Shown: piece after piece, positions 35,174 to 41,318 of the stretch
Layout: the number at the start of each line of letters is the position of its first letter
How positions within the stretch are numbered: position 1 is the first letter of the stretch
Source: Mesorhizobium sp. CU3
GTDB taxonomy: Bacteria; Pseudomonadota; Alphaproteobacteria; Rhizobiales; Rhizobiaceae
Reading direction: 5' to 3'
NCBI RefSeq assembly: GCF_006442965.1
Contig: NZ_VFWX01000015.1
Span: 62,001 to 126,000 of the forward strand
Length of the DNA: 64,000 bases
Made by a program: the position numbers and the translations under genes
Notes under the pieces: generated by a model
What the model was told of the DNA's origin: nothing
Databases searched by the model: none
The model's input: the letters and a program-made list of their open reading frames with translations, nothing else

Positions 35174-35694
35174 CAGACAGCTTTCTCTACACCACGCCGG
35201 TCGATCCGCGCGCAGCCCCGCTCATCGAAGCGCTGACCTGGGAATACACGACCCGCTACGGCGACTATTTCGGCGAGCCGGGAGAGGAGATGCGCCGCTA
35301 TCCCGCCGAGCTCTTCGCGCCGCCGCATGGAAACTTCCTGCTCCTCACGCGAGACGGCAGGGCGATCGCCGGAGGCGCCTTCAAGCGTTACGACGAACGC
35401 ACCGCCGAGCTGAAGCGGGTATGGACGCATGTCGACCTGCGCCGCCAGGGTCTTGCCCGCAAGCTGCTCGTTGAACTCGAGCTGCAGGCGGCACGCCAAG
35501 GCTATACTAGGCTCTATCTGACCACGGGGTTTCGCCAACCGGAAGCCGCAGGCCTTTACCTCAACAACGGCTACACCGCGCTGTTCGACACGAGCGTCGA
35601 TCCGGAAGTCCACGGCACGCTGCCTTTCGAAAAGGACATCAGCGCACTGGCGCTGGAATTCGGGCCGAACGCGCTCGACCGCAAGGCCAGTTGA
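35170..35694 (+). CDS. GNAT-family N-acetyltransferase (YtmI-like)
   Basis: 174-residue GNAT protein. The acetyl-CoA loop is V-D-L-R-R-Q-G-L-A-R-K-L-L near residue 94, preceded by a beta strand A-E-L-K-R-V-W-T-H and followed by Y-T-R-L-Y-L-T-T-G and Y-L-N-N-G-Y. It overlaps the M20 gene by 4 bases. Acetyltransferase plus deacylase in one operon matches pathways in which the amino group of an S-substituted cysteine is acetylated, the thioether is oxidised, and N-acetylcysteine is deacetylated. Confidence 0.9.
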   Translation: MTDSFLYTTPVDPRAAPLIEALTWEYTTRYGDYFGEPGEEMRRYPAELFAPPHGNFLLLTRDGRAIAGGAFKRYDERTAELKRVWTHVDLRRQGLARKLLVELELQAARQGYTRLYLTTGFRQPEAAGLYLNNGYTALFDTSVDPEVHGTLPFEKDISALALEFGPNALDRKAS

Positions 35695-35818
35695 TCGACC
35701 GAGCCGGCCACCGCAATACATCCATGCAAGCAGAAATATATAGACGATTTAACTCCGGAGCACTCAAAATATAAAACCAGGTGTCGTGATACTGCCTTGA
35801 TATTCACTAATGTATTCC

Positions 35819-35848
35819 GTGTTTACTTTCTAAGTATTAAGTAAATAC
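35819..35848. promoter_or_regulatory. Inverted repeat in AT-rich promoter region of the transporter genes
   Basis: GTGTTTACTT and AAGTAAATAC (9 of 10 positions complementary) flank a 10-base centre; a smaller TACTT-TCT-AAGTA dyad (35824-35836) is nested inside. The surrounding 35735-35870 is markedly AT-rich. It ends 34 bases before the fused transporter start, so it could be an operator or leader stem-loop. Confidence 0.5.
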
Positions 35849-35882
35849 ATGAAAAATTACTCTACTGGAGCGATGGCGATCC

Positions 35883-37685
35883 ATGACAGTGACGGCCGAC
35901 ATAAGCGACGTGGTGTCCCCTAGGACCGTACCTGTCGCCGCAGATCGTCAGGGATACAGGGTGGTGCCGGCCAGACACCCGTGGCGCGTTGTCGGAACCG
36001 TCGTCGCCGTCCTGATCATCTTCTTCACGCTGCAATCGATCCTGACCAATCCCAGATGGGGCTGGGATGTTTTCGCCCGCTTCTTCTTCTCCGAGCCCGT
36101 GCTGGTTGGTCTCGGACGGACGCTGCTTCTGACCGTCCTTGCCTCGGCGCTCGGCTTTCTCCTGGGGACGCTGCTCGCTTTCGCCCGCGTCTCCCCCTCG
36201 CCGCTGCTGTCTGGCGTGTCGTGGGCCTATATCTGGCTGCTACGCTCCATCCCGCTGATCGTGCTTCTGCTCGTCCTCAACAATCTCGGCTACCTCTATC
36301 CGACGATCGATGTCGGCGTGCCGTTCACCGGCCTGCTGTTCGCGCAATACAACACCGTCGAAGTGTTCAGCCCATTCTGGGTTGCGGTGGTCGGGTTGAG
36401 CCTCAACCAGGCCGCCTTCTCGGCTGAGATCATCCGCGGCGGCATTCTTTCGGTCGACCAGGGTCAGCACGAGGCCGCCGCCGCGCTCGGCCTGTCTCGA
36501 CGCCGGCAGGCGCTGAGCATCGTGCTGCCGCAGGCCATGCGCGCCATCTTGCCCAGCGGTTTCAACGAGATGATCGGCTTGGCCAAGTCGACCTCGATGG
36601 TTTACGTGCTTGCCCTGCCCGAGCTCTTCTACACTGTACAGGTCATCTACAAGCGCAATCTGGAAGTCATCCCGCTCTTGATGGTGGCGACGATCTGGTA
36701 CCTCATCATCATGAGCGTGCTGTCGGTTATCCAGTTCGGCATCGAGCGGCGCTTTTCGCGCGGTGCCTCACGCACGGTGCCCGCGCCCCTCCTGCCCGCG
36801 GCGCTTGCCTTCCTGTCCGGGCGTAGCGCAGCGCCCGAAACCAAATCCCAGCCTCCCGCCCCGGCGCCGGTCGTCGCGGTTCGCAAGCCACTGGTGACTG
36901 CCGGCGAAAGGCTTGCCCGACGCGGCGTGGGGCGCATCGAAATCCGTGGCGTCTCCAAACGCTTCGGCGCGCTGAAGGTACTCGATGATGTCGATCTCGA
37001 TCTCGCGCCCGGTTCGGTGACAGCAATCATCGGCCCATCCGGCGCCGGCAAGTCGACATTGCTGCGCACCATCAACCATCTCGAGCGAACCGACACCGGC
37101 CTCGTCACCATCGACGACGAGCTTGTCGGCTATCACCGCGACGGACACACGCTTTACGAACTCAAGGAAGCGGCGATCCGCCGACGCCGCGCGGCGATCG
37201 GCATGGTGTTCCAGAATTTCAACCTGTTCCCGCACCTGACGGTGCTGGAGAACATCATCGAAGCGCCGCTGTCCGTACAGGGCATCGCGCGCCCCGAGGC
37301 GGTAGAACTGGCCAGGGACTTGCTCGCCCGTATCGGCCTTCCGGAAAAGGCCGATGCCTATCCGCGCCACCTCTCCGGCGGCCAGCAGCAACGCGTCGCC
37401 ATTGCCAGGGCGCTGGCGCTGAAGCCGAAGGTCCTGCTCTTCGACGAGCCGACTTCGGCGCTCGATCCCGAGTTGGTCGGCGAAGTGCTCGACGTCATCA
37501 AGGAACTCGCCACCTCCGGCACGACGATGGTGATCGTCACGCACGAGATCGGATTTGCCCGCGAGGTTGCCGATACCATCGTCTTCATGGAGGCCGGCAA
37601 GGTGCTCGAGGTCGGAGCGCCTGCGAGGGTGTTCGCGGCCCCGGCCCACCAGCGCACGCGCGAGTTCCTCGCCAAGGTTCTCTAG
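35883..37685 (+). CDS. Fused amino-acid ABC transporter permease-ATPase
   Basis: 600-residue fusion. Residues about 40-300 form a polar amino-acid permease (helices at about 40-57 and 80-100; S-W-A-Y-I-W-L-L-R-S-I-P-L-I-V; contact loop S-A-E-I-I-R-G-G-I then Q-H-E-A-A-A-A-L-G-L-S). A Pro/Ala linker (about 305-345) leads to a complete ATPase: Walker A G-P-S-G-A-G-K-S at 384-391, signature L-S-G-G-Q at 497-501, Walker B Glu at 522, H-loop T-H-E-I-G-F. Two copies would make a full homodimeric importer. The binding-protein gene follows after 111 bases. In Bacillus the comparable TcyLMN are separate proteins. Start ATG shows only a weak site (TGGAG). Confidence 0.93.
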   Translation: MTVTADISDVVSPRTVPVAADRQGYRVVPARHPWRVVGTVVAVLIIFFTLQSILTNPRWGWDVFARFFFSEPVLVGLGRTLLLTVLASALGFLLGTLLAFARVSPSPLLSGVSWAYIWLLRSIPLIVLLLVLNNLGYLYPTIDVGVPFTGLLFAQYNTVEVFSPFWVAVVGLSLNQAAFSAEIIRGGILSVDQGQHEAAAALGLSRRRQALSIVLPQAMRAILPSGFNEMIGLAKSTSMVYVLALPELFYTVQVIYKRNLEVIPLLMVATIWYLIIMSVLSVIQFGIERRFSRGASRTVPAPLLPAALAFLSGRSAAPETKSQPPAPAPVVAVRKPLVTAGERLARRGVGRIEIRGVSKRFGALKVLDDVDLDLAPGSVTAIIGPSGAGKSTLLRTINHLERTDTGLVTIDDELVGYHRDGHTLYELKEAAIRRRRAAIGMVFQNFNLFPHLTVLENIIEAPLSVQGIARPEAVELARDLLARIGLPEKADAYPRHLSGGQQQRVAIARALALKPKVLLFDEPTSALDPELVGEVLDVIKELATSGTTMVIVTHEIGFAREVADTIVFMEAGKVLEVGAPARVFAAPAHQRTREFLAKVL

Positions 37686-37796
37686 CGCTCCGAATTCTTC
37701 AGCGAACCAGGCTGGCGGCATGTGCGAACCGCCGGTCTTCCAGGCCCCCTGCCGGGGACAATCTCAACGCACATCCGTCATGCAAGGAAATACCCA

Positions 37797-38738
37797 ATGA
37801 CATTGTCACGAAAACCCCTGTCGCTAATCTTCGGCGCGGTGCTGTCGGCCATCGCCTTCGGCTCCGTCGCGCAAGCGGCCGAATTCGATCTCAGCCCCGA
37901 ACAGCCGGGCCGCATCCACACCGAAAAGAGCGAAAAGGCCGCTGCTGCGATTTCTTCGAATTTCAAGTTCGCCAAGGAAGGCTATCTCACCGTCGCCACC
38001 AACCCCTCGGATCCGCCGCTTGGCACCTACGCGACCGACGCCAAGACCGTGGTCGGCACCGACCCGGACATCACCGTGTTGATTGCCGAGACGCTTGGAC
38101 TAAAGCTCGATCTCGTGCCGGTCGCCTGGGCCGACTGGCCGCTCGGTCTCGCCTCCGGAAAATATGACGCCGTCATCAGCAACGTGACGGTGACGGAGGA
38201 GCGCAAGGAGAAGTTCGACTTCTCGACCTACCGACAGGATGTGCTCGGCTTCTACGTGAAAGCCGACAGCAAGATCACCTCGATCAAGGAACCGAAGGAC
38301 GTCGCCGGTCTCAAGGTCATCACCGGCGCGGGCACCAACCAGGAAAAGATCCTGCTGGAGTGGGACCGTAGGAATGTCGCGGCAGGGCTGAAGCCCGTCG
38401 AGGTCCAGTATTACGACGACTCGGCCGCAAGCCAGCTCGCCATCCAGTCTGGCCGCGCCGACGCCGAGTTCAACCCGAATGCGACGCTTGCCTATGCCGC
38501 CGCCGTCAGCGGCAAGACCAAGCTGGTCGGCATCGTCAGCGGCGGCTGGCCGCTGACCGCCGAGATCGCCGTCGCGACGAGAAAGGACAGCGGTCTGGCC
38601 AACGCCGTCACGCTCGCCATCAACGAACTGATCGCCAGCGGCAAATATGGCGAGGTGCTGAAGAAGTGGAGCCTGACCGCCGAAGCGATCGACCAGTCGC
38701 GCACCAACCCGCCCGGCCTGCCGAAGCCCAACAGCTGA
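37797..38738 (+). CDS. Amino-acid ABC transporter binding protein (cystine-family SBP)
   Basis: 313-residue periplasmic binding protein with a Sec signal peptide at 1-26 (ends S-V-A-Q-A-A). The mature domain has the SBP_bac_3 pattern: G-T-D-P-D-I-T-V-L-I-A-E-T-L-G, Y-D-A-V-I-S-N-V-T-V-T-E-E-R-K-E-K-F-D-F-S and K-D-V-A-G-L-K-V. CAAGGAAA precedes the ATG at 37797; the open frame further upstream is non-coding. It supplies substrate to the fused permease-ATPase. By cluster analogy the ligand may be cystine or an S-substituted cysteine. Confidence 0.92.
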   Translation: MTLSRKPLSLIFGAVLSAIAFGSVAQAAEFDLSPEQPGRIHTEKSEKAAAAISSNFKFAKEGYLTVATNPSDPPLGTYATDAKTVVGTDPDITVLIAETLGLKLDLVPVAWADWPLGLASGKYDAVISNVTVTEERKEKFDFSTYRQDVLGFYVKADSKITSIKEPKDVAGLKVITGAGTNQEKILLEWDRRNVAAGLKPVEVQYYDDSAASQLAIQSGRADAEFNPNATLAYAAAVSGKTKLVGIVSGGWPLTAEIAVATRKDSGLANAVTLAINELIASGKYGEVLKKWSLTAEAIDQSRTNPPGLPKPNS

Positions 38739-38822
38739 GTGAGCGTGGCTCTTTGGACCGGCGCCTACGGGGTGCCGGTCCCCTCATTTCGGTTGTCAGC
38801 ACCCCGAAGAGGAGGAACCGCG

Positions 38823-39869
38823 ATGGCGCCGACCTCGATTTCAATAGATCGCCTGGCCTTTCTGACGCCGGGCAACTATCCGCACGACGATCCATATTCC
38901 GGCCTGCAGAAGACGCTGGAGCTGTTCGAGCTTGGCGAGCGCCTGGGTTACGACGGCGCCTGGGTGCGGCAGCGCCACCTCGAACCGGGCATCTCATCGG
39001 CAGCCGCCTTTCTCGCCGCCGCCACGCAGCGCACAAGCCGCATCGAGCTCGGCACGGCCGTCATCCCGATCGGGTACGAAAGCCCCTACCGGCTGGCCGA
39101 GGACCTCTCGACGGTGGACGTGCTCTCGCGCGGTCGGTTGAACGTCGGCGTCAGCGCCGGCTTCCCATTGCATGCCGCTATTCTCGGGCCGCTTGTCTTC
39201 GATGGCGACTGGCGGAATTTCGACTTCTCGCACGCACGCGTGCTTCGCCTCGTCGACAATTTGCGCGGCGGGCTGCTTGGCGAACCCGGCGCCATCATTG
39301 AATTTCCCGGCGGTCGCGTGCGTCCGCGGCTGCAGCCACATGCTCCTGGCCTGCCCGACCGTATCTGGTACGGCGGCGGTTCCCTGAAATCGGCCGAGTG
39401 GGCGGGCCGCAACGGTCTCAATCTGCTGCTCGGCAACGTCACTTCCGGCGAAGGCACAGACAACTTCTTCGAAGCCCAGTTGCACCAGCTAGAGACCTTC
39501 GCCGCGCAACGCGACGGCAAGCCCGGACGCGTGGCCTTGGGACGGGTCATCGTTCCATTCGACAGCGCGGATGCAAGGACCAGGAAGCGCTACGCCGAGT
39601 ATGCGGCCGGACGTCATGATCGCACTCTCAGGGCCCATGGCGAGCGCCGCACGCTTTTCGCCGGCGATGTCGTCGGCACCTCGGAACAGATTCTGGAGCA
39701 ATTGACCGAGGATCCGATCCTGGCCAAGGTAACGGAGCTGCGGCTGGAGCTGCCTTACGACTTCGAGCAGGAAGAATACGAGCAGATCGTCACCGACTTC
39801 ATCGACCGCATCGCGCCTGCGCTTGGCTGGCGGCCACACCCAAAGCCGACCGCATCGGCGGCTGAGTAA
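38823..39869 (+). CDS. Luciferase-like flavin-dependent monooxygenase, third of the cluster
   Basis: 348-residue LLM protein. Segments: S-I-D-R-L-A-F-L-T-P-G-N-Y, L-F-E-L-G-E-R-L-G-Y-D-G-A-W-V-R-Q-R-H, I-E-L-G-T-A-V-I-P-I-G-Y-E and L-A-E-D-L-S-T-V-D-V-L-S-x-G-R-L-N-V-G-V-S-A-G. It is a different LLM branch from the two enzymes upstream. The ATG at 38823 is selected for the strong GAGGAGGAA site; the frame is open from 38739. It follows the binding-protein gene by 84 bases. Its substrate is unknown; grouping with the sulfur-salvage-like genes is by position. Confidence 0.85.
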   Translation: MAPTSISIDRLAFLTPGNYPHDDPYSGLQKTLELFELGERLGYDGAWVRQRHLEPGISSAAAFLAAATQRTSRIELGTAVIPIGYESPYRLAEDLSTVDVLSRGRLNVGVSAGFPLHAAILGPLVFDGDWRNFDFSHARVLRLVDNLRGGLLGEPGAIIEFPGGRVRPRLQPHAPGLPDRIWYGGGSLKSAEWAGRNGLNLLLGNVTSGEGTDNFFEAQLHQLETFAAQRDGKPGRVALGRVIVPFDSADARTRKRYAEYAAGRHDRTLRAHGERRTLFAGDVVGTSEQILEQLTEDPILAKVTELRLELPYDFEQEEYEQIVTDFIDRIAPALGWRPHPKPTASAAE

Positions 39870-40188
39870 TCGGCGTCTGCCGGGCCTGGGCCCTGGAAGA
39901 TCGCTTTCGCGCACCATCAATCGGCATCAGTCACCGGATGGCTGTGCGTTGGAGTATATCAGGGAGTGGTCGGGCCCGGAATCGGCGCGATTGCACGTCG
40001 TTGCCGCCGATTGCCGCACCGATCACTGCGAGATCCTTCAGCGCCGGCGGACTTTGGCTAGGTTGAGTGACGGCCGGGTCTATCCGGCAGGTATCACAAT
40101 AGATAACGCAAGCGAGGGAATAAATTCGGAAGCTTCGATCCGCTGGCGAGAATTTCTTAGCAGATTCAATGTGCTATAGAAAAGCTGA
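39870..40188 (+). other. 319-base intergenic region; possible small-gene remnant
   Basis: An open frame ends at 40179 and its last 80 or so codons (from about 39930) look protein-like, for instance V-V-A-A-D-C-R-T-D-H-C-E-I-L-Q and W-R-E-F-L-S-R-F-N-V-L, but no credible start or ribosome binding site is present. It may be the tail of a decayed gene. No family recognised. Confidence 0.25.
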
Positions 40189-40265
40189 TGGTACCGTTGG
40201 CTGGGATCGAACCAGCGACCTCCGGATCCACAATCCGGCGCTCTAACCAGCTGAGCTACAACGGC
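40189..40265 (-). tRNA. tRNA-His (GTG)
   Basis: Full cloverleaf on the minus strand, 77 bases including an encoded 3' CCA. The anticodon stem-loop is CCGGA-TTGTGGA-TCCGG with anticodon GTG. The T arm is GCTGG-TTCGATC-CCAGC. The acceptor stem reads GCCGTTG against CAACGGT, giving a G1-U72 pair and A73 discriminator, without the extra G at position -1. That combination is the known derived state of alphaproteobacterial tRNA-His, recognised by a divergent HisRS. It lies downstream of the sRNA terminator on the same strand. Confidence 0.97.
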
Positions 40266-40416
40266 ACGCTTGCCTGAGCCAGATCACGGCGAGAACTTTA
40301 TTCCCCCAGATCCGCTCTGTCGTTCGGCGATGCGTCCAATACGGTCTATCGGTGACTAATTCAAGGCCCTTAATAAGGCAAAGGACGGGTTCTCCTCGTC
40401 GCACCTTGCAGAAGGC

Positions 40417-40453
40417 AAAAGAAAAGGCCGGCGGGAGGAGGTGCCGGCCTTTT
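40417..40453 (-). terminator. Rho-independent terminator of the sRNA and phasin transcript
   Basis: An 11-pair stem (7 G-C pairs plus four A-T pairs) closes the ACCTCCTCCC loop and continues into TTTTCTTTT on the minus strand (40425 down to 40417). It is the only convincing intrinsic terminator downstream of the phasin gene before tRNA-His. Confidence 0.8.
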
Positions 40454-40540
40454 CCTGTTACGAGCCAGCGGGAGGAGGTGCTGGCTGGTCACCCCGGAAA
40501 CGGAGGGAGGAGGTTCCATTTCCGGGTATCTGGTTGTTCA
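40417..40540 (-). ncRNA. Predicted sRNA with three CCUCCUCCC-loop hairpins (cuckoo/alpha-r14-like)
   Basis: Read on the minus strand, three successive hairpins each expose the same 10-base loop ACCTCCTCCC: stems 40493-40504/40515-40526 (8+3 pairs with one mismatch), 40463-40469/40480-40486 (7 pairs) and 40422-40432/40443-40453 (11 pairs). The last is followed by TTTTCTTTT, a good intrinsic terminator. Stem sequences differ while the loops are identical, a sign of selection on the loop. Rhizobial and Rhodobacter sRNAs with CCUCCUCCC loops (cuckoo RNAs, alpha-r14) are known to resemble an anti-Shine-Dalgarno sequence. The element starts about 80 bases after the phasin stop on the same strand, so it may be processed from phasin mRNA or have its own promoter. 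The 5' end is approximate. Confidence 0.8.
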
Positions 40541-40545
40541 AACTA

Positions 40546-40575
40546 TCGCATTTCTATTTGTCTGACGAAATGCGA
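40546..40575 (-). other. Stem-loop between phasin stop and the sRNA hairpins
   Basis: TCGCATTTC and GAAATGCGA form nine perfect pairs around a 12-base loop (40555-40566). It lies 34 bases after the phasin stop and is not followed by uridines, so it could mark a processing boundary or stabilise the mRNA end. Confidence 0.45.
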
Positions 40576-40608
40576 CGTTTTGATGCAGCGCAAAAATGTG
40601 CGCCGAAA

Positions 40609-41073
40609 TTAGGCAGCCTTGACGTCCTTGATCGCCTTTTCGAAGGCGGTCTTGACCGGCTTGGAGACGTCCTCGACCGCCTTGGTGGCGACGGCCTGGA
40701 ATTCCTTGGCCTGCTCGACGGCCAGTTCGACGCGCTTGCGCAGGAAGGCGGTCTGCAACTCTACGACTTCCGAAAGGGTCTTGGCGCCGACTAGGGCCTC
40801 GAGGTGCGAGAAACTCGCCTCGGCATTGGCGCGCAGCGCCGCGATGGCCTTCAGCGAGACGTCGCCGGAAACGGTCTTGGCGGTCTCGTAGGTCGATTCC
40901 AGAACCTTCTGGGTCTCCTCGGCGCCGTTCTTCAGCTTCGTATAGGCTTCCTTCGACTGCTCGACGCCCTTCTCGGCGAAGGCGCGGATCTGGTCGGTGG
41001 CTTTGGAAGCGTCAAAGCTCGGGAATTCAACGTTTTCGATGGTCTCGGCGGTCTTGGTGGTGGTCTTGGTCAT
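40609..41073 (-). CDS. phaP: Phasin (polyhydroxybutyrate granule protein)
   Basis: 154-residue phasin of the Phasin_2 type. Amphipathic, Lys/Glu/Ala-rich helical protein with F-P-S-F-D-A-S-K-A-T-D-Q-I-R-A-F-A-E-K-G-V-E-Q near the N terminus, a central K-T-V-S-G-D-V-S-L-K-A and L-Q-T-A-F-L-R-K-R-V-E-L-A-V-E-Q-A-K-E near the C terminus. Phasins coat polyhydroxybutyrate granules and set their size. The ATG at 41073 is chosen over a longer open frame (to 41277) because AAAGG precedes it and the extension runs through the promoter. The gene is divergent from the PdhS-like kinase and is followed by the predicted sRNA. Confidence 0.92.
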   Translation of the reverse strand: MTKTTTKTAETIENVEFPSFDASKATDQIRAFAEKGVEQSKEAYTKLKNGAEETQKVLESTYETAKTVSGDVSLKAIAALRANAEASFSHLEALVGAKTLSEVVELQTAFLRKRVELAVEQAKEFQAVATKAVEDVSKPVKTAFEKAIKDVKAA

Positions 41074-41133
41074 TTTCCAACCTTTCAGGGGCGGCGGCTT
41101 TGACAGAAAGCCGTCTCGTTCATGTATGATGGC

Positions 41134-41162
41134 AATATAAAGGCATTTTTTGTGCATTGCAA
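41134..41162 (-). promoter_or_regulatory. Predicted phasin promoter
   Basis: On the minus strand TTGCAA (41162-41157) and TATATT (41139-41134) are separated by exactly 17 bases. A start near 41128 would give a leader of about 55 bases. The -35 hexamer lies within the dyad at 41152-41181. Confidence 0.55.
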
Positions 41163-41181
41163 CATCTTTGTTGCAGCGCAC
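41152..41181. promoter_or_regulatory. 30-base dyad over the phasin -35 element (candidate PhaR site)
   Basis: GTGC-AT-TGCAACA-TCTT-TGTTGCA-GC-GCAC: the inner 7-base arms and outer 4-base arms are perfectly complementary with matching spacing, so 22 of 26 arm bases pair symmetrically. TGC-rich dyads at phasin promoters are bound by the granule-sensing repressor PhaR in Paracoccus and Rhodobacter; assignment to PhaR here is inference. Confidence 0.55.
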
Positions 41182-41270
41182 CATAAAGTCGTTTCTGGCG
41201 TTAACCACGACCCCAGAGATTTCGACCGTCGGACTGCCTGGCTTGTGGACCTCGCGGCCGCAGGCTTTTA

Positions 41271-41285
41271 TTAACAAAGCGTTAA
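41271..41285. promoter_or_regulatory. CtrA box TTAA-N7-TTAA
   Basis: TTAA (41271-41274), seven bases CAAAGCG, TTAA (41282-41285): an exact match to the full CtrA recognition sequence, ending 33 bases before the kinase start codon in otherwise GC-rich DNA. It implies cell-cycle control of the kinase by the regulator whose activity such kinases influence. Confidence 0.65.
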
Positions 41286-41318
41286 TTGAAATGCCTGCTT
41301 TGAGGGATTGGCCGGTGC

